A stretch of DNA of 64,000 bases. It comes from Ktedonobacter sp. SOSP1-85 (GTDB lineage: Bacteria > Chloroflexota > Ktedonobacteria > Ktedonobacterales > Ktedonobacteraceae). Positions 41,900 to 51,178 of this stretch are shown here, one piece after another (within the stretch, counting starts at the first letter, position 1; every line of letters starts with the position of its first letter). The position numbers and the translations under genes are program-made. The DNA is taken from assembly GCF_016587415.1 (NCBI RefSeq), contig NZ_BNJI01000001.1:4007501-4071500 (forward strand), written 5' to 3'. A model generated the notes under the pieces. That model was given only the letters and a program-made list of their open reading frames with translations. It did no database searches and was not told the origin of the DNA.

Positions 41900-43960
41900 G
41901 TGCGTTTTAGCTTACAAGATGTCAAAAAGACTGTTCATCGGCGTGCTGGCAGGTCAGGGAAGGCGGCTGATCTCGGGCTCTCCCTGCATTTTTTACGCCC
42001 TGGCGTCCTGTACCAGGAAATAGAGCAACTCGTGGCCTATTATGAAAGTATGCTTGACCGTCCACAGCGTGCTTTCCTTGAAGACGAGGCCCGTTCCTAT
42101 ATTGGCGATTATCGCCTGGCCAATTGTTTGCTGGCGACTTTGAGTAACTGGTATCAATGGCGTACGCGGGAGTGGAGCGAGGTCCTGCAAGAGATGCAGG
42201 CGAGCGAGGCCTTGGAGGACGTAACGTCACCGACCCGGCTACGCCTGGCTCTTTTCGACTTTGTCAACGAACACTACCAGGGATTTCTGGCTAATGATCA
42301 GCGCCAGGAGGCTTTACAGGCGTTTGCTCTCACCTATCGCTTGACGCCTGACCAGCTAGCCTATCTGTTGGTGTTAGATAGCGAGGACGAGGCGGTACTG
42401 GTACGCACTGGCGAACAACCTCCTACAGCGCCTGAGGTTGCCGCCACCTATAATCAGTGGGCGTTTGAGGCCGCGCTTTTTAACGCCTCCGATGTCCATT
42501 TTTCACTCGACTGCCAGGCTTTATCCGACGAATTATCTGCCGATGAGCTTTTTCCCATGCCCAGCACTGAACCGGGATTGGGCGCGGTGATCAAGCGTTT
42601 ATGCTTTCTCGCGCGGCGCTTTGGTGTGTACTATGATCTTTCCTATGAGGCCGACCTTGTGAGTGAACTGTCGGGGCGTCCAACCACGCTCGAACTCTTG
42701 TTGTATGGTCCACAAGAGGTGACCGGTGCGCCACAGCAATATGGGATGCGCCTGGCGCGTCTCTGCCGGGTGTTGTTGGGGTATCAAAAGCAACCAGGGC
42801 GTTCGCAGTCTTTTTCCGCTGCGTTAGTAGAAGCGGAGGCAACCGTGCATTTCTTGCAGCGCCGCTACCAGTTTCAGATGGACGCCAAACTACTCCAATT
42901 GTTGCCACAGCCTGCCAGGAGCGAAGTGGCGGAGGAGAACACAGCTTATGTTCCTACAACCTCGCTCTTTGATAGTAGTATTGAGCAGGGCTTTGCCGAG
43001 GCCTTTACTGCTTTAGCCGCCAGCCAGGGTGCTGATGGGTGGCACCTGGAACGCGAACCAGAGCCGTTACTGCTGGCACAGAGTATTTTTATACCCGATT
43101 TTGCGCTCTCACGAGGTCGCGAGCGTATTTATATGGAGATCCTTGGTTTCTGGACCCCGGCCTATCGGGAACGCAAGATACAGAAATTGCTGCAAATGAC
43201 GCAGCGCAAGGATCTTATCCTGGCCATCCCTCTCGACGCGAAGGAGGCCTTTGCCCCGATTGCCTCGTCCTTCCCCATTGTCTACTACCGAGGCCAACTC
43301 TCGGCCAGCGAGGTCTTACACCTGTTACGCCAGCATTTTGATGATTTTGCCTTGCGCCTGGCTCAGCTAGATAGTGCGTCAATACGTGCGCATGTGCAGG
43401 TGCGCGGGTTCCTCCTGGAGCAAGAGTGTTATGCCCTGCTGAAGTGCTACCGTCGTTCAGAGCTGGGGCAGGCGACGCAACTGGTGGTTGATGAGCGAAC
43501 GCGCTATGTCGCAGGCCTGGGTCTCTATAGTGTCGAAGCGGAAGAGCAACTGCGACGTGAGATGCTGGCAGCACTGCGCGCTGAAAACGCGTTCACGCTT
43601 GGCGCCTTTGCCGCGCGTGCCAGGCAGCTTGCTCCCGTCTTGCAGGCATGTGATGAAAGCGCGATAGAAGCCCTCATTACCCTCTGGCCGGAAATATATA
43701 TTCGCCGGGACTCAATCTTCGAGGCGCAGGTCGAGCTAGCCACTGAGAGCCTGTCACAAGAGTCTCCCATGGTCGATACCAATCATGCATCTGGAGAGGA
43801 CATAGAGATGCCTGCTATGCCTCTTACCGAGCCAGAGAGCGTGCCTGTTAGTGGAAAGAAGACGAGCAGCGGCCGCAAGCTTGATACCACTCGGGCGAAG
43901 GCTGGTCGGAAACGTGTCGCGTCTCCAGCTGTGCAGAGTGATTTGTGGGGCGAGGCTTAG
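41900..43960 (+). CDS. Bax1-like nuclease (DUF790), XPB partner
   Basis: 686-residue homologue of the archaeal XPB-associated nuclease Bax1 (DUF790). The nuclease core shows a PD-(D/E)xK-like pattern: IPDF (D400), MEILGFWTP (E413) and a Lys in YRERKIQK (K426). This matches the family hallmark with Glu before an aliphatic-Gly-Phe-Trp segment. The N-terminal 350 residues are helical, and the C-terminal 60 are disordered and basic. The GTG at 41900 is chosen because GGAAGG lies 9 nt upstream. The XPB helicase is 2.9 kb upstream on the same strand. Bax1 cuts DNA at the XPB-unwound junction in archaea; the same role here is inferred. Confidence 0.82.
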   Translation: MRFSLQDVKKTVHRRAGRSGKAADLGLSLHFLRPGVLYQEIEQLVAYYESMLDRPQRAFLEDEARSYIGDYRLANCLLATLSNWYQWRTREWSEVLQEMQASEALEDVTSPTRLRLALFDFVNEHYQGFLANDQRQEALQAFALTYRLTPDQLAYLLVLDSEDEAVLVRTGEQPPTAPEVAATYNQWAFEAALFNASDVHFSLDCQALSDELSADELFPMPSTEPGLGAVIKRLCFLARRFGVYYDLSYEADLVSELSGRPTTLELLLYGPQEVTGAPQQYGMRLARLCRVLLGYQKQPGRSQSFSAALVEAEATVHFLQRRYQFQMDAKLLQLLPQPARSEVAEENTAYVPTTSLFDSSIEQGFAEAFTALAASQGADGWHLEREPEPLLLAQSIFIPDFALSRGRERIYMEILGFWTPAYRERKIQKLLQMTQRKDLILAIPLDAKEAFAPIASSFPIVYYRGQLSASEVLHLLRQHFDDFALRLAQLDSASIRAHVQVRGFLLEQECYALLKCYRRSELGQATQLVVDERTRYVAGLGLYSVEAEEQLRREMLAALRAENAFTLGAFAARARQLAPVLQACDESAIEALITLWPEIYIRRDSIFEAQVELATESLSQESPMVDTNHASGEDIEMPAMPLTEPESVPVSGKKTSSGRKLDTTRAKAGRKRVASPAVQSDLWGEA

Positions 43961-44285
43961 CAGCCACGCCCCAGATTCTTTCTTCTCAACACTTTTTCTG
44001 CGACATATAGGTACTTCATCATTTACTATGCAGATTAAACACCTGCCATACTTCACCTTGCGAATTTATTTGGATGTATTTATACTTTTAAAGATGAGAA
44101 AGCCCTCCTCTGAATACGATACATACGAGAGTATATCAAGCTTGAGTTTATCTTTGACAGCGGAAGAAAGGCTGGGCTTTTAGCAGGACAGGTTGTCATG
44201 TACTGTAGACGTATCGTGCTGTATTTTGCATGCAGGGATAGGCGCGCTATCTCCCCCGTGCCTATGTTTGGAAAGGCAGTGAGAG
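43961..44285. other. Intergenic region, nothing recognised
   Basis: There are 325 bp between the Bax1 gene and the BTAD regulator. No gene, long hairpin or convincing promoter was seen. A short Leu/Ser-rich frame at its start is an extension read through from the other frame of the Bax1 tail. Confidence 0.5.
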
Positions 44286-46343
44286 GTGATGAAGGATGCA
44301 GCTAACAGGAACGTTCCACTTGTGCGTATATATCTGCTTGGGTCATGCCGCCTGGAAAGATGGCGTAGTCAGGGATGGGAAACGGTCAGTGAGATGGGAT
44401 GGCAACAGAGACGCGTGCGCTCACTCTTTGCTTGTATGGTAAGTCAAACCTCGCGTATGATGGGGCGCGAGCAGCTGATGGAGGCGCTCTGGCCGGAACA
44501 GAGTGTGGATATCTCTGCTAATCGCCTTAACACCGCCGTGCATGGATTGCGCCAGGTGTTGGAACCTGAACTGGAGCGACCCGCAAATTCACAATTGTTG
44601 CGCCTGGAACATGATATTTTTATGCTTGCTCAGCAACGCCAGGTGTGGGTAGACGCGGATGCGTTTGAGGAGTGGCTGCGCCTGGCATACGCAGCGCAGG
44701 ACGCTCAGTCCAGAGAGCATCTTCTCTTACAGGCGGCACAGCTCTACAAGGGCGAATTTTTAGCGGAGGAGCGAACTCTCTCGTGGGCACAGGCACGGCG
44801 TAGCACCTTGCAGCGCAAATGGATTGGTCTTTTGCTTATGCTCGCTGATGTCTACGAGGCACGGAATGCATGGCCTGAAGAAATCAAGATCTTGGAACGC
44901 TTGATTGCTGTCGATCCTGCTCATGAGGCTGCCGTGCGCCGTCTTATGCACACTCTGGTACGCCTGGAACGGCCCGCAGAGGCCGCGCATGTTTATCAAT
45001 GCCTGGTCACCAAGTTGGCGAAACTCTACAGAACCGAACCACTTGCCGAGACGCGGCAACTCTATGCCTTTGTCTGCAAGAAGATGCAGGCCCCAACTAC
45101 GTTCTCTTCGCCCTTATCTACGCTGGCTCAACCTATCTCATCGCTGCACTCTGGTACGGCTCCTCATGTCTTTTCTGAGGATGTTTTTCTTGCTCTGACC
45201 CCATCTTCGGCCAGGACAACGTGGAACCTGAAAGATCGTGTATCCAGGCCAGAACTGGTGGGGCGTGAGCAGGAGTATGAGGAGTTGTGTCGTACGCTCC
45301 ATTCTCTTCAGCAAGCTCCGTCTCTTACTCCCCATATGTTCCTGTTAACGGGCGAGGCGGGCATGGGCAAGACACATCTCGCCGAAGAGGTGAGCCAGTA
45401 TGCGCAAGAACTAGGTTGGGTGGTTTTGTGGAATAAAGTATTGGAGGAGCAATGTGCCACTCCCTATCATGCCTGGCTAGATGTGCTTCGTCTCTTGCGC
45501 GAGAGCGAACTTCTCCCCCAGCATAGCGAGACGCACACAGTAAACAAAAATTCGCAGACACGAGTGTTGTCCAGGTGGCAACGGGAGTATGTAACCCTGG
45601 CCTCCGTTGAGCCGCTCTTGCATGAGCAGGAGCGTTTCTCTCTGCGTGATGACCTGTTGAGATGGCTCGATGCTAGTTGTGGTCAAAAACCTTTACTTAT
45701 TGTGTTTGATGATGCTCACTGGTTTGATCGTGAAAGTATTGAGTTGTTGTGTTACCTTGTACGACGTTTGTGTAAGCGTCCTATCGCGGTTATGGTAACC
45801 TGTCTGACTGCTGAGTTAATGCGGAATCAAGTATTGCAAACACTCATTGCGGACTTGCGTCGCGATCAATTAGTACAACCTGTGCCATTACAAGCCCTCG
45901 GGGATGGACAGATTGAAGATCTGCTGGCTCATGTACCATCCTCGCTGGTTGCCGACATTAAGAAGCAGGTGGGCGGCAATCCTTTTCTGGCCTGGGAGCT
46001 TGCCGCTGCTCTAGGCAGGAAAGTAAGGAACCTGTCACAGAGAAGTGCAGGAGACAGCCAGGTGATCTTGCCTCGCTCTATCGCAGCGATCCTTGAGCAG
46101 CGTTTCTGTCGCTTGAGCCTATGCAGCCAGCGGCTCTTGCGCAAGTGCGCTCGCCTGGGAAGTGCTTTTACCTTGCAACAGGTGCTTCAGCTTGGGGCAG
46201 AGTATGATGAGGACGCGATCCTGGATATACTGGAAGAATCACTCCAGGCAGGCTTACTGGCCGAAGATGGTATGGGAGGTGCTATTCACTATGAGTTTTG
46301 TCCACCTCTGTTAGCGTGTTACCTTGCCCAATGTCACGACTAG
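44286..46343 (+). CDS. BTAD-AAA transcriptional regulator (SARP-like), short form
   Basis: Signal-responsive activator of 685 residues. An N-terminal OmpR-like winged helix (about 15-105: RVRSLFACMVSQ, EALWPE, NRLNTAVHGLRQ) is followed by a bacterial transcriptional activation (BTAD) TPR domain (about 110-260). An AAA ATPase follows, with VGREQEYEEL, Walker A GEAGMGKT and Walker B LLIVFDDAHWFD. The family usually continues with several hundred residues of TPRs. This one stops soon after the ATPase sensor region, so it may be C-terminally shortened. Start options are GTG at 44286 and ATG at 44289; GGAAAGG lies upstream. Targets are unknown. Confidence 0.82.
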   Translation: MMKDAANRNVPLVRIYLLGSCRLERWRSQGWETVSEMGWQQRRVRSLFACMVSQTSRMMGREQLMEALWPEQSVDISANRLNTAVHGLRQVLEPELERPANSQLLRLEHDIFMLAQQRQVWVDADAFEEWLRLAYAAQDAQSREHLLLQAAQLYKGEFLAEERTLSWAQARRSTLQRKWIGLLLMLADVYEARNAWPEEIKILERLIAVDPAHEAAVRRLMHTLVRLERPAEAAHVYQCLVTKLAKLYRTEPLAETRQLYAFVCKKMQAPTTFSSPLSTLAQPISSLHSGTAPHVFSEDVFLALTPSSARTTWNLKDRVSRPELVGREQEYEELCRTLHSLQQAPSLTPHMFLLTGEAGMGKTHLAEEVSQYAQELGWVVLWNKVLEEQCATPYHAWLDVLRLLRESELLPQHSETHTVNKNSQTRVLSRWQREYVTLASVEPLLHEQERFSLRDDLLRWLDASCGQKPLLIVFDDAHWFDRESIELLCYLVRRLCKRPIAVMVTCLTAELMRNQVLQTLIADLRRDQLVQPVPLQALGDGQIEDLLAHVPSSLVADIKKQVGGNPFLAWELAAALGRKVRNLSQRSAGDSQVILPRSIAAILEQRFCRLSLCSQRLLRKCARLGSAFTLQQVLQLGAEYDEDAILDILEESLQAGLLAEDGMGGAIHYEFCPPLLACYLAQCHD

Positions 46344-46391
46344 ACCAGGTATGATTACTCAGAATTTCTTGCTACAACATAGCTTGCTTGT

Positions 46392-46446
46392 ATAGGAAAT
46401 AGGGTGGTGGCAATGCATGCGGCATTGCCACCACCCTATTTCCTAT
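46392..46446. terminator. Perfect 25-bp hairpin after the BTAD regulator
   Basis: Positions 46392-46416 pair with 46422-46446 across a 5-nt loop. It lies 48 bp past the stop codon. T-rich bases lie within the arms rather than after them. Confidence 0.75.
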
Positions 46447-46533
46447 GGACCCCTTCTCTGAAGCATTGCCGACGCGAAGTCATTAAAAAAAACATAAAAT
46501 AGCGAAAGTGGCAAAAAAGGGCAGGAAAGTCAG

Positions 46534-46563
46534 TTGACAAGTACCTTTGTTCTAGTGTACTAT
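46534..46563 (+). promoter_or_regulatory. Promoter upstream of the membrane protein at 46627
   Basis: TTGACA (46534-46539) and TACTAT (46558-46563) are 18 nt apart. The promoter shows that the coding region starts downstream, since an open frame running through it would begin inside the -35 box. Confidence 0.7.
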
Positions 46564-46626
46564 GTGGACCATAAGGCTTTGGAACAAAAGTTCGTTTCGC
46601 TAGCATTAGGAGAGGACGGTACCAAT

Positions 46627-47448
46627 GTGGAACAGAGTTACACAGCGCGTGGTGGACGCATGTCAGCGAAAGGTTCCCAGCATATTCGTGAGCAGCAGGT
46701 AGCAAGCCGCGATTTTTTTGATGATGAGTATGATGATGAATTGCCCGGTCGTATGCCTAAGAGCGTGCGCCGCTATCATAGCGATGTCAAGTCGGAGACT
46801 GGTCGTGCCCCCGCAGATGTACAGGCCTCAAGCCAGAGCGTGCGCCTTGCGTCAACGGGCAAGGTTCCTCCGCGCCGTACGGCGGTGACCCAGGGGCGTA
46901 CGCCAGCGGTATCGACTGGGCATCGGCACGTGGTTGATACAGAGGATGTGTTGGGACCAGGGAAAGGTCCTCTTCTCCGAGGAAAGCATCTATCAGGGCA
47001 TCATCCCCATTTGCTTGTATATATTGGTCTTCTTCTGGTTGTTATGGTTCTGGGGTGGTTTGCCTTAACGTTTTTATCCAACTGGTGGCAGGTGACGCAG
47101 GATGATTGGCATTATGGACGCCCTCGTACGTCTCAGATAGATTATGTCGTTGGACATAATAATGACTCAAGCGCACAACCCAGTCATTTCATGGCCTTAA
47201 ATATAAACCGTAAGATAGAGATTATTGAGTGTCCGGCGGGCGATTGTTCGAAGGCAAAGATTTATATTGGCCCTGATTTAATTGGCCCTAACCAGGATCT
47301 CACCCCTGCCACATTGTCTTTTGTGGACGAGAATGGCGATGGCAAGCCCGATATGATTGTCCATATTCAGGATACGCAGATTATTTTTATTAACGAGAAC
47401 GATGCTTTCCGCCCTCAAAGACCCAATGAAAACCTACAAGCCAAATAG
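46627..47448 (+). CDS. Hypothetical single-pass membrane protein
   Basis: Predicted 273-residue protein. A long, charged cytoplasmic part (about 1-125, with a DDEYDDEL acidic run) precedes one transmembrane helix (LLVYIGLLLVVMVLGWFAL). The extracytoplasmic domain contains DENGDGKPDMIVHI, an FG-GAP/VCBS-like calcium-loop pattern. The GTG start follows AGGAGAGG at 46608-46615; the promoter at 46534-46563 excludes the upstream codons. A terminator follows. The family is not recognised. Confidence 0.7.
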   Translation: MEQSYTARGGRMSAKGSQHIREQQVASRDFFDDEYDDELPGRMPKSVRRYHSDVKSETGRAPADVQASSQSVRLASTGKVPPRRTAVTQGRTPAVSTGHRHVVDTEDVLGPGKGPLLRGKHLSGHHPHLLVYIGLLLVVMVLGWFALTFLSNWWQVTQDDWHYGRPRTSQIDYVVGHNNDSSAQPSHFMALNINRKIEIIECPAGDCSKAKIYIGPDLIGPNQDLTPATLSFVDENGDGKPDMIVHIQDTQIIFINENDAFRPQRPNENLQAK

Positions 47449-47460
47449 CCAGTAAAAGTA

Positions 47461-47496
47461 AAGGCAGGCTGCCATAGCCTGCCTTGTACAGTTTTT
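47461..47496 (+). terminator. Terminator of the membrane protein gene
   Basis: AAGGCAGGCT (47461-47470) pairs with AGCCTGCCTT (47476-47485) across 5 nt, and TTTTT follows at about 47492. Confidence 0.8.
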
Positions 47497-47528
47497 CTCG
47501 ATTGTTCTTGATAGAGAACCCTGGACGC

Positions 47529-47840
47529 TTAGCGTACAGCACTCGTATGCTCAAAAAGCACCGCTTGCGTGTGCGCTATTTTCTGCTCCCTGGCCTGGTA
47601 GGCAGGCCTGGGGGTCACGGGTTGGACCGCTATAACATGCAACTTCTTTGGTGCAACGGAGACTGGTGTGGGAGTTATAGTCGTTGAAGGCATGGGTGCA
47701 TGTTCGACCTGCTTTGCACCTCTACGAAGAGCCAGGCAGGCAAAAACGATCATCCAGGCTAAGAGTAGCCCAACAAGCGTCCAGGTCATCAACATATGCG
47801 TCGTGTCGTTCATCGATGTGATGGCGGTTGTTGCGTCCAC
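47529..47840 (-). CDS. Small hypothetical membrane protein
   Basis: 103-residue frame with one hydrophobic helix near the N-terminus (TWTLVGLLLAWMIVFACLAL), then RRGAK and a Pro/Thr/Val-rich tail. The GTG at 47840 has GGAGAAGGGG upstream; an ATG at 47813 is the alternative. Convergent with the preceding gene. It has the look of a short envelope protein but belongs to no family I recognise. Confidence 0.5.
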   Translation of the reverse strand: MDATTAITSMNDTTHMLMTWTLVGLLLAWMIVFACLALRRGAKQVEHAPMPSTTITPTPVSVAPKKLHVIAVQPVTPRPAYQAREQKIAHTQAVLFEHTSAVR

Positions 47841-48362
47841 TAATCCGTCCCCTTCTCCAGGCTGTTTTGTGGGAAAAACAGCAGCGAACTCTTGTTATTG
47901 TGATAACCGATATATATGAGCGAGCTGAACATGGCTGAAACTTTGTGCTTTAGGTCTTCGCATCCCCTTGTGGCTTTGGGATGGTTCTCCTGGACTGCTT
48001 CAAGGGTATGACGAAACGGAAGCGCCAAAAGTTTCAAGCTGTGCTGTTATGGTTCCTATTTTTATTTTACACAACACTCCTGTATTCTAAGCCATACATG
48101 CCGCTTCGTCTAATCATATAGAACTCTTTCCCTAGCCTTTATCGGTAAAGAATGGCTATTTGTTCATTCTGGAGACAAAAAAAGCCTCCCTTCCCCCTTT
48201 TCTGCGTCTCCAGAACATGGTAATCTGAAAACAGAAGCTACTTTTGCTTGTTTCTGCATTTAATAGGCAAACTCTTGTTGTCTGGTAGGAAACATGTCAC
48301 AATACACCTGCGTGCCTGCGTACTAATAGAGAATGTATATGCACTAGAGGAGACAAAAGGCT
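47841..48362. other. Intergenic region with a long-loop inverted repeat
   Basis: No convincing gene in 520 bp. TTCTGGAGAC (48167-48176) and GTCTCCAGAA (48206-48215) form a perfect 10-bp inverted repeat with a 29-nt loop containing an A-run and C-rich tract. It could be a regulatory or leader structure for the transporter downstream. Confidence 0.45.
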
Positions 48363-49676
48363 ATGGGTCAAATTAACTGGCAACGCACACGTGATATTCT
48401 CATCTGTATTATCTGCGTTGGCCTTATCTTTAGCACGACCTGGGCACTCTTAGGCCAGTTTGTCGATGCGATTATTATTCTTTTACTTTCAATGGCAGTG
48501 GCCTTCTTATTAACGCCGCTGGTAAATTTCCTGGTGAAGTATCATGTTCCACGAGCGGTGGCGACGCTGCTTGTCTATGTAGTTGTACTTGGGGCTTTGG
48601 GCTACCTGACCTATCTCCTCGCAGCTAATTTGATTGTGCAATCGTTGGCATTTTCAGATACCATTAAGAATTATGCCAACGCGCTACCTGAGAATTATAA
48701 GAATTTCATTAATTACCTCCATGATATCAAGATTCCGCAGAAAAATATTGACGATACCATCACAAGCATACAGAGTAAGGCGAACGAGTTTGCGTTTACG
48801 CTGACAAATAACGCGCTGAGTTTTGTGACTGTGCTTGTGAATGCACTTATCAATATCTTTCTGATTGTGGTCTTGAGCTTCTATCTCACGGTTGACGGGA
48901 AACGCATTCGCGATAGCCTGGTGAGTCTCTCGCCTAAGCGTTTTCTGCCTAATGTGTTGCTCTTTGAAGATGCACTCTCGCGGGTCGTGGGCAACTATAT
49001 TCGTGGACAGTTAACGCTGGCCGTTATCGTTGGGATCCTGGTTGGCGTCATTTGTGCCGTCAATCCTCCGCTGGGGAAGTATGCCCTGATCTGTGGTGTG
49101 CTGGCCTTTCTCTTTGAGACCATTCCCATGGTGGGGCCTGCTCTGGCGTCGATTACGCCGCTGCTGCTCTCGTTGCTGCTGCCAGATCCTTTCCCGCGTA
49201 CATTAATTGTTGCCGGGTGCTTTATCGCGCTCCAGGTCATTGAGAGTAATATCCTGGGACCGCGTATTGTGGGTCATGCAGTGGGCCTGCATCCAGTGGC
49301 GGCTATTCTCTCGCTGCTGGTTGGTGCTCAGCTCTTTGGGGTCTTTGGAGCCTTGTTGGCAACGCCTGTCGTTGCGGCGCTCTGGGTGGTAGTGGCGAGC
49401 ATTTACCGCTCAGCCAGAGGCGAGAGCGCGGACCAGATTCTGGCTCGCAAACGTGCCCCCTGGACGATACGTCGCCCAAATGGGCAGTTATTACACAAAC
49501 GGTCTGCCCAGCAGACGCGTTCTCCCGGTGGTAGTGGAGAAAGACCGGAGGTCACCTCTGAGTCGCCTTCAGGTGAGATCTCCTACTCGGAATTGCTCTA
49601 CGAGGTTGAGCAGGAGGAGGAGAAGAAGAAGACACCTGAGAGAGGGCCAGAGACGACGCCGCCCTCCTCTCGTTAA
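48363..49676 (+). CDS. AI-2E family transporter
   Basis: Polytopic membrane protein of the AI-2E/PerM (YhhT) family, 437 residues with about eight transmembrane helices. The family core PMVGPALASITPLLLSLL and the VIESNILGPRIVGHAVGLHP segment are clear. LFGVFGALLATPVVAALWVV closes the membrane part. The cytoplasmic C-terminal 80 residues are charged and rich in Ser and Glu. AGGAG precedes the ATG. Family members export signalling molecules or ions; the substrate here cannot be inferred. It is followed by a bidirectional terminator and is convergent with the TrkA genes. Confidence 0.9.
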   Translation: MGQINWQRTRDILICIICVGLIFSTTWALLGQFVDAIIILLLSMAVAFLLTPLVNFLVKYHVPRAVATLLVYVVVLGALGYLTYLLAANLIVQSLAFSDTIKNYANALPENYKNFINYLHDIKIPQKNIDDTITSIQSKANEFAFTLTNNALSFVTVLVNALINIFLIVVLSFYLTVDGKRIRDSLVSLSPKRFLPNVLLFEDALSRVVGNYIRGQLTLAVIVGILVGVICAVNPPLGKYALICGVLAFLFETIPMVGPALASITPLLLSLLLPDPFPRTLIVAGCFIALQVIESNILGPRIVGHAVGLHPVAAILSLLVGAQLFGVFGALLATPVVAALWVVVASIYRSARGESADQILARKRAPWTIRRPNGQLLHKRSAQQTRSPGGSGERPEVTSESPSGEISYSELLYEVEQEEEKKKTPERGPETTPPSSR

Positions 49677-49724
49677 CCGCATTTACACATTCCAGGTTTG
49701 ACTCTTGGCGCTTGCGGCGCCCGC

Positions 49725-49789
49725 CTGGATAGAAGCGTGATGGACCCTGGCTGCCGCAGGCAACCAGGGTCCATCACGCTTCTATCCAG
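49725..49789. terminator. Bidirectional hairpin, perfect 26-bp stem
   Basis: Positions 49725-49750 pair with 49764-49789 across a 13-nt loop that can itself pair weakly. It lies between the convergent AI-2E transporter and TrkA genes. Confidence 0.8.
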
Positions 49790-49832
49790 AAAGGCCCCTT
49801 TTAGAGGACCAAAGAGGACCAGAGCCGGGCGA

Positions 49833-50492
49833 TTACGAATTGCCAAAGATCTTGCGTAGCTCTTCTTCACCCTCGCTGCTGAGCAGGGCATAGACTTCAT
49901 CATTTTCTTGCAGCTCAGTGTCTGCGGTGGGGAAGAGGGGCTCATTCCCGCGCATGATCAGGGCTAGTGTGCTTTTGCGCGGCAGATGTACCTGGCTGAG
50001 CTTTTTTCCGGAAACTGGCGAGAGCGGGGGAACGTTAAGCGCCACGATCTCCAGTCCTGCTTTCTTCAGTGTCATCAGCGGAATGAAGTGTGGTCCGGGA
50101 AGCTCGCTCTCGATAAGTGAGAGAATGGCCTTGGTTGGGCTGATAGTGACATCGATGCCCAACTTCTGGAATAGCTCCTCGTGCTTGGGGTTGTTGAGGC
50201 GGGCGATGGTGCGGGTGACGTTGAAGCGTTTCTTCGCCATCTGACAGATGACCAGGTTGTCTTCATCCTCACCAGTGACGGCGATGACGACATCCGCGCG
50301 TTGGGCCCCGGCCTCCTCCATTATGCGTGCCTCGCAGGCGTCACCTTTTATGACGGATTGCCCTAACTCCTCGCTAAGGGTTTGCACCCGGTTCGACGAT
50401 TTCTCAAGGAGCAGCACCTCGTGCCCTCTGCTAAGTAGGTTTCGGGTCAGGTAGTAGCCAACATCGCCACCACCTCCAACGATGATATACAT
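49833..50492 (-). CDS. TrkA-type K+ transport regulator (RCK N and C domains)
   Basis: Cytoplasmic potassium-channel gating subunit of 219 residues. The Rossmann NAD-binding motif is IVGGGGDVG at the N-terminus, with an acidic residue (E30 in LLLEKSS) ending the second strand. The RCK C-terminal domain spans about 135-215. It is followed 82 nt upstream on the same strand by a second, shorter TrkA-N protein. Two such regulators side by side resemble the CeoB/CeoC arrangement. No K+ channel membrane subunit is in the window. Confidence 0.92.
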   Translation of the reverse strand: MYIIVGGGGDVGYYLTRNLLSRGHEVLLLEKSSNRVQTLSEELGQSVIKGDACEARIMEEAGAQRADVVIAVTGEDEDNLVICQMAKKRFNVTRTIARLNNPKHEELFQKLGIDVTISPTKAILSLIESELPGPHFIPLMTLKKAGLEIVALNVPPLSPVSGKKLSQVHLPRKSTLALIMRGNEPLFPTADTELQENDEVYALLSSEGEEELRKIFGNS

Positions 50493-50574
50493 AGTCCTTC
50501 AGCCTCTATCTTTTTCTTCTGTTTATGCCACAGGCATTTCGCCCTATGACGGTTGGTATACCTGGAAAACGAGC

Positions 50575-50979
50575 TTACTTGGTATTCATGAGCGCGTGGA
50601 ACATCAGATCTGCGCCAACAATGGTTGGGCAGATGGCCTCTATGCCCAGTTCGTTGTATGTGCTCTGGCGAATGGGATCATAAATACGGCATACCACTTT
50701 ACGTACGTGGAAAATCTCTTTGGCTATCTGGCTAGCCATGATGTTGCGATTGTCGCCGTTGGTAACAGCTGCAAAGGCATCAGCCTCAGCCAGGCCAGCT
50801 CGGCGCAATACATCTTCATCTACACCACTTCCGATGATAGTCTCGCCATGAAAGTCGCTGTTGAGACGATGAAATGAGTCGCTATTGTTGTCGATAACTA
50901 CGACATGGTGTCCTGCTTTGTCAAGCTGCGTGGCTAATGTCGCGCCAACGCGTCCACAGCCAAGGATGACAATTTTCAC
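50575..50979 (-). CDS. TrkA-N domain protein, short
   Basis: 134-residue single RCK-N (NAD-binding) domain. The Rossmann motif is ILGCGRVGATLA and the second strand ends in VVVIDNNSD. It lacks the RCK-C domain of its neighbour, so it may pair with it. The GTG start (VKIVILGC) is chosen because AGGAGG lies 6 nt upstream; the frame continues further upstream without a ribosome site. It is the first gene of a two-gene minus-strand operon. Confidence 0.9.
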   Translation of the reverse strand: MKIVILGCGRVGATLATQLDKAGHHVVVIDNNSDSFHRLNSDFHGETIIGSGVDEDVLRRAGLAEADAFAAVTNGDNRNIMASQIAKEIFHVRKVVCRIYDPIRQSTYNELGIEAICPTIVGADLMFHALMNTK

Positions 50980-51178
50980 GGAATGCCTCCTGTCGGTCAG
51001 AGACCGCTTTTGGGATGTAGGTGATAACCAGTTTGTATTGTAGCATACCTGCTTGCAGGATAGCATTGAGTTAGCAAAGCCGTTCAGGTACGTCCGAATT
51101 ACCCGCCTGAATTCGTGATAATTCGCCGGTTATGTTGTCAATGATGCTGTCAAATATTCTTTCAATCAATGTCATGAT

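Noticed and set aside
47840..48037. Small 65-codon minus-strand frame
   Set aside because: It overlaps the start and ribosome site of the neighbouring small membrane protein gene and lacks its own signals.
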